Source: JAWLBR01 sp041687495
GTDB lineage: Bacteria; Bacillota; Limnochordia; DTU087; JAAYGB01
Direction: 5' to 3'
Length of the DNA: 6,030 nt
NCBI GenBank assembly: GCA_041687495.1
Contig: JAWLBR010000131.1
Location: 1 to 6,030, forward strand
The position numbers were made by a program, and so were the translations under genes. The notes beneath the pieces were generated by a model. The model did not search any database. It saw only the letters and a program-made list of their open reading frames with translations, and had not been told where the DNA came from. Shown piece after piece: positions 1-5,890 of this stretch (within the stretch, counting starts at the first letter, position 1; each line of letters opens with the position of its first letter).

Positions 1-460
1 GCCTCTGGCCTCCTGATAGCAAACCAACCTTGTCAGTGAGGCGGTTTTCTAAGCCCAGTTCTAACAGACTAAGCCTTTCTCGAAAGAGCGTCCGATCCTT
101 ATGGCTAATTCCCCGTCTCAATCCACGGCGCCTGGCTTTACTAAGGGCTAAAGAAAGGTTCTCTTCAATGGTCATATGGGCGGCGGTTCCCATGGAAGGA
201 TCTTGGAATACCCGACCAATCTCCCGGGCCCGAGTGTGCTCAGCCCGACTGGTAATATCCACACCATCCAGGAGCATACACCCCGCATCCACTGGATATA
301 CTCCAGCAACTGCATTTAGCAGAGTGGATTTTCCGGCTCCATTGCTACCAATAATCGTCACAAAGTCACCGGGATGAAGTCTTAGATTTACTCCAGCCAA
401 AGCCAGTTTTTCGGTTCCCCCTCCGGAAAACCTCTTGACCAAATTCTCAATCCGCAGCAT
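1..460 (-). CDS. ABC transporter ATP-binding protein (partial, C-terminus outside window)
   Basis: This is the ATPase of an amino-acid-type ABC importer; it would sit on the inner face of the membrane and power the permease encoded just before it. I read 153 codons from the ATG at 458-460. They show Walker A GSNGAGKST at about residues 38-46, a Q-loop glutamine near 86 (VFQDPSMGT) and the ABC signature LSGGQ at 148-152, where the window ends; Walker B and the H-loop lie outside. The start is supported by a GGGGAG ribosome site about nine bases upstream. It overlaps the permease gene by 14 bases, so translation is probably coupled. The sequence resembles the COG1101 ATPases that accompany ABC_sub_bind binding proteins. 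The ABC ATPase call is certain; the subfamily is inferred from the neighbours. Confidence 0.95.
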   Translation of the reverse strand, partial: MLRIENLVKRFSGGGTEKLALAGVNLRLHPGDFVTIIGSNGAGKSTLLNAVAGVYPVDAGCMLLDGVDITSRAEHTRAREIGRVFQDPSMGTAAHMTIEENLSLALSKARRRGLRRGISHKDRTLFRERLSLLELGLENRLTDKVGLLSGGQR

Positions 461-1361
461 CTTTGCCACTCCCCATCAATGACCGTGTTTTGACCTTTTT
501 CCACAGAGCTCCAAAGGTGCCACCAGACATAGCCAAAATGACCAAGACAGCAGTGATCAACTTAAGATCCGTTGGAGCTAAGCCGACCCGCAAGGCCAGG
601 AAGATAACCAGCCGATAAACTATAGAACCCACAATAGCAGCTACTGTAGCCACAACAATTGAGTTGGGTCGTAGTATGACCTCTCCAATGATCACCGAGG
701 CCAACCCCGAGACAATTGTACCAATCCCCAGATTAACATCGGCAAACCCTTGATATTGGGCAACCAAACCGCCGGATAACCCCACAAATCCGTTGGCAAT
801 GGCCAAGCCAATCACCTTGACAGTATCGGTGTTAGCCCCAAGGCTTCGAATCATCTGCTCGTTATCACCGGTTGCCCGCATGGCCAAACCTAATTCAGAA
901 CGAAAGAACCAGTCCAGTACCAGTTTGCCAGCTGCGCACAACACAAGAAAGACCAACAATGGAGCAAACCTTTTGCTAACCCCTAGATCAACCACCATAT
1001 CAAATAATGTGTTGGTTCGGAGCAAGGGGATATTTGGCCTTCCTCCCATCACCCTTAAGTTAATGGAGTATAGTGCCGTCATCGTTAAGATTCCCGACAA
1101 GAGATCGGAGATCTTCAATTTCGTATGAAGTAACCCTGTGATCAATCCCCCACAGGTTCCTGCTAGGGCTGCTATAACCAAAGTCAGCACTGGATTAATC
1201 CCAGACACCAATCCAACGGCGGCAACGGCAGCTCCCAAGGGGAAGCTACCGTCAACCGTTAAGTCCGGAAAGTCCAATACCCGAAAAGTTATAAACACGC
1301 CCAATGCCATTAGGCCATAGACCAGGCCCTGTTCGATTGTTCCAAGTACCGCTAACCACAT
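447..1361 (-). CDS. ABC transporter permease, TrpY/COG4120-like
   Basis: This 304-residue integral membrane protein is the probable translocation channel of the importer. It is hydrophobic throughout, with about eight membrane segments, the first near residues 10-28 (QGLVYGLMALGVFITF). Seen motifs include RVLDFPDLTVDGSFPLGAA (28-46) and DLLSGILTMTALYSINLR with MGGRPNIP following it, both typical of the BPD_transp_2 permeases paired with ABC_sub_bind proteins. Length is normal for the family. The ATG at 1359-1361 follows a modest AAGGGA site about 11 bases upstream. The gene lies 65 bases after the binding-protein gene, and its end overlaps the ATPase start. The substrate is not shown by the sequence; relatives in Firmicutes are predicted tryptophan/tyrosine transporters. 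Confidence 0.93.
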   Translation of the reverse strand: MWLAVLGTIEQGLVYGLMALGVFITFRVLDFPDLTVDGSFPLGAAVAAVGLVSGINPVLTLVIAALAGTCGGLITGLLHTKLKISDLLSGILTMTALYSINLRVMGGRPNIPLLRTNTLFDMVVDLGVSKRFAPLLVFLVLCAAGKLVLDWFFRSELGLAMRATGDNEQMIRSLGANTDTVKVIGLAIANGFVGLSGGLVAQYQGFADVNLGIGTIVSGLASVIIGEVILRPNSIVVATVAAIVGSIVYRLVIFLALRVGLAPTDLKLITAVLVILAMSGGTFGALWKKVKTRSLMGSGKDAAD

Positions 1362-1426
1362 ACCAACTTCAATCCCTTAATAGATTTGCTTAAACAAAGA
1401 GCCCGCTATGGCCTAAGGAACAAGAC

Positions 1427-2392
1427 TTACCTAATTACTTCCGCTGCCTCTGCAACAACTTCTTCTGGCAGCTGGATACCCATGGCCTCTGCCGCTGACA
1501 GATTGACCACCAGGGACTCAGAATCCATGTACTCTATTGACATGTTTTTTGGGGATTCGCCAGATAAGATCTTGGCAGCCATGTGGGCGGTTTGACACCC
1601 CAACTGATAGTAGTCAATACTAACCGTTGCCAAGGCCCCTCTTCGCACCATTCCGGTTTCTCCGACAATCAACGGAAGCCCAGCATCCTCTGCCACCATC
1701 ACAACAGACTCAATGGAGGATGCAGCGGTGTTATCTGTAGGAACATAGATAGCATCCACCCTGCCAACTAGAGACTGAGCAGCCTGAAGGACTCCGCTGC
1801 TGTTAAAAATCGTAGCATCGACAACCCGTAGTCCCATTGTCTTGGCTACCTGTTTTGCCAGATCAACCTGCACCACCGAGTTAGTCTCTCCGGCGTTATA
1901 TATAACACCAACTCGCTTTGTCGTTGGCTTAATCTTCACCAGAAGTTCAAGCTGTTTTGCCACTGGAGTCAAATCAGATGTCCCGGTTACATTCGTCCCC
2001 GGAACCTCAATGGAATCAACCAGCCCGGCAGCTACCGGGTCTGTTACTGCAGTGATGACTATTGGCACATCTTGGGTGACATTAGCTGCTGCTTGGGCCG
2101 TTGGAGTAGCAATGGCCAGGATTAAGTCAACTCCGTCATTTACGAACTTATGGGCAATGGTTTGAGCAATACTAAGGTCTCCCTGGGCGCTTTGGATATC
2201 ATACACAACATTGTCGCCCTCCACATAACCGAGCTCTGCTAATGTATCAACAAAACCTTGTCTGGAAGCATCCAGTGCCGGGTGCTCAACTATCTGAGTA
2301 ATGCCAATCTTAACCTTCTCTCCCGCAGACACGCCTAATGCCATACCAAGAATCAGTACCAATGCCACAACAGTAGACATCCATTTTTTCAT
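1427..2392 (-). CDS. ABC transporter substrate-binding protein, ABC_sub_bind (TrpX-like)
   Basis: This 321-residue exported protein is the likely ligand-capturing component of the importer. It has a signal peptide: basic MKKWM, a hydrophobic core to about residue 20, and a signal-peptidase-I-like VSA site before GEKVKIG. The mature part matches the ABC_sub_bind (PF04392) pattern: ITQIVEHPALDASRQGF at the front, DLILAIATPTAQAAA, PIVITAVTDPVAAGLV, a central RVGVIYNAGETNS hinge region and DAIYVPTDNT. I chose the ATG at 2390-2392 because it begins the signal peptide and has a strong GGGGGAG site seven bases upstream. A GTG at 2449 overlapping the regulator's stop would add 19 charged residues and looks false. 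There is no lipobox cysteine, which is unusual for a monoderm Gram-positive binding protein. Family relatives bind aromatic amino acids; the ligand here is an inference. Confidence 0.93.
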   Translation of the reverse strand: MKKWMSTVVALVLILGMALGVSAGEKVKIGITQIVEHPALDASRQGFVDTLAELGYVEGDNVVYDIQSAQGDLSIAQTIAHKFVNDGVDLILAIATPTAQAAANVTQDVPIVITAVTDPVAAGLVDSIEVPGTNVTGTSDLTPVAKQLELLVKIKPTTKRVGVIYNAGETNSVVQVDLAKQVAKTMGLRVVDATIFNSSGVLQAAQSLVGRVDAIYVPTDNTAASSIESVVMVAEDAGLPLIVGETGMVRRGALATVSIDYYQLGCQTAHMAAKILSGESPKNMSIEYMDSESLVVNLSAAEAMGIQLPEEVVAEAAEVIR

Positions 2393-2399
2393 TCTTTCT

Positions 2400-2406
2400 C
2401 TCCCCC
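2400..2406 (-). promoter_or_regulatory. Shine-Dalgarno site of the binding-protein gene
   Basis: On the minus strand this reads GGGGGAG with a seven-base spacer to the ATG at 2390-2392. It settles the start in favour of the signal-peptide methionine over the upstream GTG at 2449. Confidence 0.8.
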
Positions 2407-2445
2407 TGTTTTCATGTGTAGCTGGTATTCCTCTTTTGGATTTCC

Positions 2446-2904
2446 TCACGCCCGCTGCTTGAATACTTTCATCAACAGCGACGTGTGTGAATCTACTACT
2501 CCCGGTATCTCCCTCAGAGTGTGGGTGACAAAATTAAACAGTTGTTCACTAGATTCAAAGGCAACCTCCACTGTCAAATCGTAATTACCGGTTGTCACCC
2601 CTATGTACCTGGTTGCCGGTAATGCCGAAAGGCGATCCACGACAATCTCCAAGTCGGCTCCTTCTACCTTTACCCCGACGATAGCCACTGTACCGAGGCC
2701 AACCTTTACAGGATCAACAATCCCTACAATCTTGATGACTTCTAGATCGATGAGTCTTGTAATCCGCTTGCGAACAGTACTTTCTGCCACATTGAGTTCA
2801 GTAGCTATTGTGGTATAAGGAGTCCTTCCATCTGCTTGAAGAAACTCAATAATTTTCCTGTCCAAATCATCCAGCACAATTTCTTGACTTAACGATTGCG
2901 ACAT
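2446..2904 (-). CDS. Lrp/AsnC family transcriptional regulator
   Basis: This 152-residue protein is probably an amino-acid-responsive DNA-binding regulator. The front carries the AsnC-type helix-turn-helix: LDDLDRKIIEFLQADGR (11-27), then IATELNVAESTVRKRITRL (33-51). The back half is the RAM ligand-binding/oligomerisation domain, with the characteristic GNYDLTVEV at 106-114. Length is standard. Longer reading to 2982 is possible, but the ATG at 2902-2904 has an AGGAG site eight bases upstream, and the promoter at 2936-2964 lies inside the longer version, which excludes it. It is first gene of the operon, 53 bases ahead of the binding-protein gene, so it likely controls the transporter and itself in response to the transported amino acid (inference). 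I saw no clear Lrp operator. Confidence 0.94.
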   Translation of the reverse strand: MSQSLSQEIVLDDLDRKIIEFLQADGRTPYTTIATELNVAESTVRKRITRLIDLEVIKIVGIVDPVKVGLGTVAIVGVKVEGADLEIVVDRLSALPATRYIGVTTGNYDLTVEVAFESSEQLFNFVTHTLREIPGVVDSHTSLLMKVFKQRA

Positions 2905-2912
2905 AAACCATA

Positions 2913-2917
2913 CTCCT
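2913..2917 (-). promoter_or_regulatory. Shine-Dalgarno site of the Lrp-family gene
   Basis: AGGAG on the minus strand, eight bases before the ATG at 2902-2904. It decides between three in-frame ATG/GTG-type starts for this gene. Confidence 0.8.
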
Positions 2918-2935
2918 AAACAATGATTTTCGTCC

Positions 2936-2964
2936 ATTATAATCGATTCTCCGCCGAAGTTCAA
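2936..2964 (-). promoter_or_regulatory. Sigma-70-type promoter of the Lrp-ABC transporter operon
   Basis: On the minus strand the -10 is a perfect TATAAT (2936-2941) and the -35 is TTGAAC (2959-2964, four of six matches), separated by exactly 17 bases. Transcription would begin near 2929, giving a leader of only about 25 bases. That leaves no room for a T-box or other leader riboswitch, so control is probably at initiation, plausibly by the Lrp-like product. Confidence 0.8.
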
Positions 2965-3131
2965 GCACCAAACCGGGCTCAACTAACATAAATCGCACAA
3001 GTAGGGATATCGTTTTTGCCTTCCCCATCAAGGGAACAAACTGGTCCATGGAGTAATCTCCTAAAGGGCATAATATTTGAAACGCCGAAGTTCTCAGGAA
3101 GCCGGATTGGAAACATATGTAAGAAAGGGTC

Positions 3132-3137
3132 AGGAGG
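3132..3137 (+). promoter_or_regulatory. Shine-Dalgarno site of the DUF445 gene
   Basis: AGGAGG eight bases ahead of the TTG at 3146-3148. It is the best ribosome site among the three TTG candidates for this gene (3077, 3107, 3146) and places the start immediately before the first membrane segment. Confidence 0.65.
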
Positions 3138-3145
3138 CAGCTACT

Positions 3146-3757
3146 TTGCAGGCTCAGTTGTGGACCTTCTTAATCACCCCGGTTGTCGGGGGACTAATTG
3201 GCTGGGTGACCAACATCTTAGCCATCAAAATGATCTTTCATCCCCGGGAGCCCATCAGGATTCCATTGACTCCGTGGAAAATCCATGGACTTTTGCCGAA
3301 GCGTAAGGCAGAGTTGGCCAGAAGTGTAGGAAAAACCGTGTCCCAGGAACTTCTGCCCATGGACCAGCTACTGGAGCAGTTTGACTATGCAAGCTACAAG
3401 AAAGACATTATCCGGACAGTCTTATCCCATGTAGATCATAGACTGACTAATACACTTCCAAAGTTTATACCCGCCAATCTTCGCCACATCCTGAGGGAGT
3501 TTGTCTCTGACCTAATTGGCAAGGAGGCTAACCAGCTACTGGACAAAGCCCTAGGCAAAATCAAAGAAAAAGTAGTAGAAGAAGTAGACATTGAAACCAT
3601 TGTGGAGGATCAAATACTATCCCTAGACATTGTACGACTGGAAGGACTAGTGATAGGTATCGCCAAGAATGAGCTGCGTCATATCGAGGTATTGGGAGCT
3701 GTCCTTGGGTTTGTCATCGGAATACTTCAAGCCGCCCTGATGATTGTACTTGCATAA
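3146..3757 (+). CDS. DUF445 (YheB-like) membrane protein
   Basis: This is a 203-residue membrane protein of the DUF445 family (PF04286), whose biochemical role is not established. The front has a membrane segment running into the family hallmark, GGLIGWVTNILAIKMIFHP (about residues 15-33), followed by LTPWKIHGLLPKRKAELARSVG. A long helical, charged middle part follows. A C-terminal hydrophobic segment (LGAVLGFVIGILQAALMIVL) ends the protein, so both ends are probably in the membrane with the middle on one side. It is a short version of the family, as is common in Firmicutes. No in-frame ATG is available at the front; I chose TTG 3146 for its AGGAGG site and its fit to family N-termini. TTG 3077 would add 23 polar residues and cannot be excluded. 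The gene is divergent from the transporter operon and shows no functional link to it. Confidence 0.88.
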   Translation: MQAQLWTFLITPVVGGLIGWVTNILAIKMIFHPREPIRIPLTPWKIHGLLPKRKAELARSVGKTVSQELLPMDQLLEQFDYASYKKDIIRTVLSHVDHRLTNTLPKFIPANLRHILREFVSDLIGKEANQLLDKALGKIKEKVVEEVDIETIVEDQILSLDIVRLEGLVIGIAKNELRHIEVLGAVLGFVIGILQAALMIVLA

Positions 3758-3770
3758 CTCCGACAAATAG

Positions 3771-3810
3771 TAATAGGCAGACATCTGCACATGCAAATGT
3801 CTGCCTATTA
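3771..3810. terminator. Bidirectional terminator hairpin between DUF445 and the tRNA operon
   Basis: A perfect 14-bp inverted repeat (taataggcagacat at 3771-3784, its complement at 3797-3810) encloses a 12-base loop. It begins 13 bases after the DUF445 stop and ends one base before the CCA of tRNA-Cys, so it is placed to end both convergent transcripts. The U-tracts are poor on both strands (TATTATT on plus, TATTACTATTT on minus), so efficiency is uncertain. Confidence 0.75.
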
Positions 3811-3811
3811 T

Positions 3812-3886
3812 TGGAGGCGCAGACCGGATTTGAACCGGTGAATCACGGTTTTGCAGACCGTTCCCTTACCACTTGGGTACTGCGCC
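3812..3886 (-). tRNA. tRNA-Cys (GCA)
   Basis: A 75-nt cloverleaf. The acceptor GGCGCAG pairs fully with CTGCGCC. The anticodon stem ACGGT/ACCGT encloses CTGCAAA, giving anticodon GCA. The T arm ACCGG-TTCAAAT-CCGGT is intact, the discriminator is U, and CCA is encoded. It is last in the five-gene tRNA operon, five bases after tRNA-Gly and just before the shared terminator hairpin. Confidence 0.97.
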
Positions 3887-3891
3887 AAAAA

Positions 3892-3967
3892 TGGAGCGGT
3901 AGACGAGTCTCGAACTCGCGACCTCAACCTTGGCAAGGTTGCGCTCTACCAACTGAGCTACTACCGC
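3892..3967 (-). tRNA. tRNA-Gly (GCC)
   Basis: A 76-nt cloverleaf. The acceptor GCGGTAG pairs with CTACCGC. The anticodon stem CAACC/GGTTG encloses TTGCCAA, giving anticodon GCC. The D arm GCTC/GAGC and T arm with TTCGAGA are intact, the discriminator is U, and CCA is encoded. It lies three bases after tRNA-Phe in the operon. Confidence 0.97.
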
Positions 3968-3970
3968 AAA

Positions 3971-4046
3971 TGGTGCCGAGAGACGGAATCGAACCGCCGA
4001 CACGGGGATTTTCAGTCCCCTGCTCTACCATCTGAGCTATCTCGGC
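3971..4046 (-). tRNA. tRNA-Phe (GAA)
   Basis: A 76-nt cloverleaf. The acceptor GCCGAGA pairs with TCTCGGC. The anticodon stem GGGGA/TCCCC encloses CTGAAAA, giving anticodon GAA. The T loop is TTCGATT, the discriminator is A, and CCA is encoded. It lies seven bases after tRNA-Asp, the widest gap in the cluster. Confidence 0.97.
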
Positions 4047-4053
4047 AACTGAC

Positions 4054-4130
4054 TGGCGGAACCGACGGGACTCGAACCCGCGATCTTCGGCTTGACAGGC
4101 CGACGTGTTAACCGACTACACCACGGTTCC
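4054..4130 (-). tRNA. tRNA-Asp (GUC)
   Basis: A 77-nt cloverleaf. The acceptor GGAACCG pairs with CGGTTCC. The anticodon stem TCGGC/GCCGA encloses CTGTCAA, giving anticodon GTC. The T arm GCGGG-TTCGAGT-CCCGT is intact, the discriminator is G as expected for tRNA-Asp, and CCA is encoded. It lies three bases after tRNA-Val. Confidence 0.97.
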
Positions 4131-4133
4131 AAA

Positions 4134-4209
4134 TGGTGGGCGAAACAGGGCTCGAACCTGTGACCCCCTGCTTGTAAGGCAGGTGCTCTCCCAGCTGAGC
4201 TATTCGCCC
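4134..4209 (-). tRNA. tRNA-Val (UAC)
   Basis: A 76-nt cloverleaf. The acceptor GGGCGAA pairs with TTCGCCC. The anticodon stem CCTGC/GCAGG encloses CTTACAA, giving anticodon TAC. The T arm ACAGG-TTCGAGC-CCTGT is intact, the discriminator is A, and CCA is encoded. It is the first gene of the tRNA operon, about 11 bases after the predicted transcription start. Confidence 0.97.
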
Positions 4210-4226
4210 AAATCATCAGCATAAGA

Positions 4227-4255
4227 ATCATACCACGAGTTCACTAGGAAGTCAA
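4227..4255 (-). promoter_or_regulatory. Extended -10 promoter of the tRNA operon
   Basis: On the minus strand the -35 is TTGACT (4250-4255) and the -10 is TATGAT (4227-4232), with a 17-base spacer. TGG directly before TATGAT gives an extended -10. The start would fall near 4220. The -35 overlaps the 10-bp palindrome GTCAATTGAC (4251-4260). The left edge of the insertion sequence is only 16 bases beyond the -35, so any natural upstream activating sequence has been replaced by IS DNA. Confidence 0.8.
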
Positions 4256-4271
4256 TTGACAAATTAAGGGG

Positions 4272-4323
4272 TGTTGTTGGTCTGTGATATTGTCAGGGTG
4301 TAACTCATCTGTGAAAATGTCAG
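4272..4323 (+). repeat. Left IS end with two transposase-site-like motifs
   Basis: It contains TCTGTGATATTGTCAG (4281-4296) and TCTGTGAAAATGTCAG (4308-4323), 27 bases start to start and differing at two positions. The second ends one base before the ATG at 4325. These are the likely transposase-binding sites. A weak promoter-like pair, TTGTCA (4290-4295) and GAAAAT (4313-4318) at 17-base spacing, overlaps them, so transposase binding might repress its own gene (inference). Confidence 0.8.
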
Positions 4324-4331
4324 TATGGAAC

Positions 4332-4338
4332 AGAGGAG
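4332..4338 (+). promoter_or_regulatory. Shine-Dalgarno site of the transposase
   Basis: AGAGGAG seven bases ahead of the TTG at 4346-4348. The ATG at 4325 has no purine-rich site upstream, since the transposase-site motif occupies that position. This favours the TTG start. Confidence 0.6.
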
Positions 4339-4345
4339 AATCACC

Positions 4346-5638
4346 TTGACCGAAAAGGAACTCAAGAAAGTAATTGTGATCAAACGCGTAATTGATAAGT
4401 TAATTACCCCATCAGAGGCTGCTGAAGTCCTCAATCTGAGCGAACGTCAGGTTTATCGCCTCAAGGCGAAATTCAAAGAACAGGGTGAGGAAGGGCTTAT
4501 TCATGGAAACCGCGGTCGCAAACCTAAACATGCGCTATCTGAGTCAACAAAAGAAAGGGTGAAAGAGCTATCCATTCACAAATATCCTGGCGCAAATGAC
4601 TGCCACCTCACCGATATCCTAAGTGACCGTGAACGCATTCATGTGAGCGTGTCTACTGTTCGGCGAATCCGCCGAGAAGCTGGTATACCCAGCCCAAAGA
4701 AACGCAGAAGCCCTAAAGCTCATCGACCAAGAAAACGCAAACAGCAAGAAGGAATTCTGCTGCAGGTCGATGCTTCGACCCACAAGTGGCTTAAAGAACG
4801 TGGCCCCAAGATAACACTCCATGGGGCAATAGATGACGCCACCGGCAAAGTAGTTGGAGCAGTATTTCGTACTGCTGAGACTACCGAGGGTTATCTGGCC
4901 ATGCTCCGACAAGTTCTGTTAAACTACGGGGTTCCAGGCCAGATCTATAGCGATAGACACACCATCTTTTTTTCGCCCAAAACTGAAAAACTGTCTATCG
5001 AGGATGAACTCAACGGTGCCGCTGTATCCCTATCTCAGTTTGGCAAAGTTATCGCCAAACTCGGTATCGGTCATGTCAAAGCCAGGTCTCCGCAAGCCAA
5101 AGGCCGCATTGAACGGCTATGGGAAACCTTCCAAGATCGGCTGATCAAGGAGATGACCTGGGATGGAATCTCCACTCTAGACGATGCCCAGCGCTTCCTA
5201 GATTCGTTCGTACAACGCTACAACGCTAAATTCGCTGTTGAACCAGAACTGTCGGAGTCAGCCTTCCAACCGCTTCCACCTGGACTAGATCTGGATTACT
5301 TACTCTGCCAGCGAGTAGAACGCAAAGTACTATCTGGCAACTGTGTTGCCTATAACAACAGCTACTGGCAACCGCTTGCAGGTGAACAAGAGGCTTACTT
5401 GCCGAAAGGAGCAACAGTTGAGGTGCTTATACCTTACACGGGCCCACTCAAACTCGTGCACAACAACACCCTCTATGAACTGGCTCTTCTTCCTGCAAGG
5501 CCCAAAAAGGATAAGCCACCTACTCCTAGTACTCCTAAGCCACATCCAAAGCCAAGTGCCAATCATCCCTGGCGTCGCCCTTTTCCGGGAACCGTGGCGA
5601 GGAACCAAACAAGAACGGCTACCAGCAGCATGTCCTAA
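4346..5638 (+). CDS. DDE transposase of the IS1202/ISNCY-like element
   Basis: This 430-residue protein should catalyse cutting and joining of the IS ends. The front has a helix-turn-helix, SEAAEVLNLSERQVYRLKAKF (about 23-43), then GLIHGNRGRKP, a phrase typical of this family. A second basic helical part (STVRRIRREAGIPSPKKRR) follows. The integrase-type core gives D142 (LLQVDAS), D203 (YSDRHTIF) and E256 (SPQAKGRIERLWETFQ), a plausible DDE triad with 61- and 53-residue spacing. The tail is rich in proline and lysine and contains NHPWRRPF, common near the end of relatives. It is full length with no frameshift. I chose TTG 4346 for its AGAGGAG site; ATG 4325 would add seven residues (MEQRRIT) and remains possible. 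The transposase call is very secure; the family name less so. Confidence 0.93.
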   Translation: MTEKELKKVIVIKRVIDKLITPSEAAEVLNLSERQVYRLKAKFKEQGEEGLIHGNRGRKPKHALSESTKERVKELSIHKYPGANDCHLTDILSDRERIHVSVSTVRRIRREAGIPSPKKRRSPKAHRPRKRKQQEGILLQVDASTHKWLKERGPKITLHGAIDDATGKVVGAVFRTAETTEGYLAMLRQVLLNYGVPGQIYSDRHTIFFSPKTEKLSIEDELNGAAVSLSQFGKVIAKLGIGHVKARSPQAKGRIERLWETFQDRLIKEMTWDGISTLDDAQRFLDSFVQRYNAKFAVEPELSESAFQPLPPGLDLDYLLCQRVERKVLSGNCVAYNNSYWQPLAGEQEAYLPKGATVEVLIPYTGPLKLVHNNTLYELALLPARPKKDKPPTPSTPKPHPKPSANHPWRRPFPGTVARNQTRTATSSMS

Positions 5639-5641
5639 CGC

Positions 5642-5650
5642 TGCTATTAT
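5642..5650 (+). promoter_or_regulatory. Candidate extended -10 promoter ahead of the structured segment
   Basis: TGC followed by TATTAT (five of six matches to TATAAT) starts four bases after the transposase stop. No good -35 lies 16-18 bases upstream, so it would depend on the extended -10. A start near 5657 would place the 5' end about a dozen bases before the first stem of the folded segment. Suggestive only. Confidence 0.3.
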
Positions 5651-5669
5651 ACCACCAATGCGGTACCAT

Positions 5670-5814
5670 GCAGCCGTTCATCGAAGACCCTTTACTCGGG
5701 GAAAGCGCCCGTGTTAACCTAAACCCGGGCAGGGAGCCACCTTTAACTCCTTTCAGCTCCCGGCCCCCGGCTCCCAAAACACGGGCGCCGGGGCCCTGAG
5801 TAAAGGGCGGCTGC
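5670..5814 (+). ncRNA. Possible structured RNA inside the IS (145-nt multi-stem fold)
   Basis: The segment folds end to end. Stem 1 is GCAGCCG 5670-5676 with 5808-5814 (7 bp). Stem 2 is 5688-5701 with 5794-5807 (14 bp, one G·U). Stem 3 is GCGCCCGTGTT 5705-5715 with 5778-5788 (11 bp, perfect). Stem 4 is GGGAGCC 5732-5738 with 5769-5775 (7 bp). Small one-sided or internal loops separate them, notably 5677-5687 and 5702-5704 against 5789-5793. The single wobble pairs on the plus strand but would be an A-C mismatch on the minus strand, which slightly favours plus. It is much richer in G and C than its surroundings and contains no convincing gene. It could be a noncoding RNA, a transcription-blocking hairpin of the IS, or a small inserted palindromic element. 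I do not recognise it. Confidence 0.45.
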
Positions 5815-5838
5815 AACTAATGCCCTAAACAATACTTT

Positions 5839-5890
5839 AAAACGAGTCCCGTGATCCTGACATTTTCAAAGAACAGTTAGCTCGTTTTTT
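5839..5890 (+). terminator. Possible weak terminator near the right IS end
   Basis: AAAACGAG (5839-5846) pairs with CTCGTTTT (5881-5888). Inside, CTGAC (5857-5861) pairs with GTTAG (5876-5880), with a ten-base bulge between the two helices. Seven T bases (5885-5891) overlap the 3' arm. It could end the transposase or structured-RNA transcript before the next IS copy. The long bulge makes it a weak candidate, and it shares bases with an end motif. Confidence 0.3.

Noticed and set aside
30..1320. Plus-strand open frames at 30-377, 793-1128 and 1138-1320
   Set aside because: They lie opposite the ATPase and permease genes, lack ribosome sites and encode basic, serine/arginine-rich strings typical of antisense frames.
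2393..2449. GTG start at 2449 for the binding protein, overlapping the regulator stop
   Set aside because: It would place 19 charged residues ahead of a clear signal peptide, and the downstream ATG has a far better ribosome site.
2905..2982. Longer start for the Lrp-family protein
   Set aside because: The extra part contains the operon's TATAAT promoter and resembles no regulator N-terminus.
3046..3074. A promoter for the DUF445 gene using CATAAT at 3069-3074
   Set aside because: The -10 is good but no recognisable -35 lies 16-18 bases upstream and there is no TG extension; it is only consistent with the later start at 3146.
2905..3076. A T-box or other riboswitch upstream of the transporter operon
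   Set aside because: The promoter leaves only about 25 bases of leader, and no T-box motif or antiterminator stem is visible.
3811..4231. Three overlapping open frames across the tRNA cluster (plus strand 3811-4035 and 3851-4111; minus strand 4037-4231)
   Set aside because: All are translations of the five tRNA genes, giving protein strings often misannotated in databases from tRNA regions.
4281..4323. A CRISPR-like array from the repeated 16-bp motif
   Set aside because: There are only two copies per end, inverted between the ends, exactly as expected for IS terminal binding sites.
5619..5816. A 65-residue minus-strand open frame over the structured segment
   Set aside because: It has no ribosome site and is explained by the GC-rich palindromic arms.
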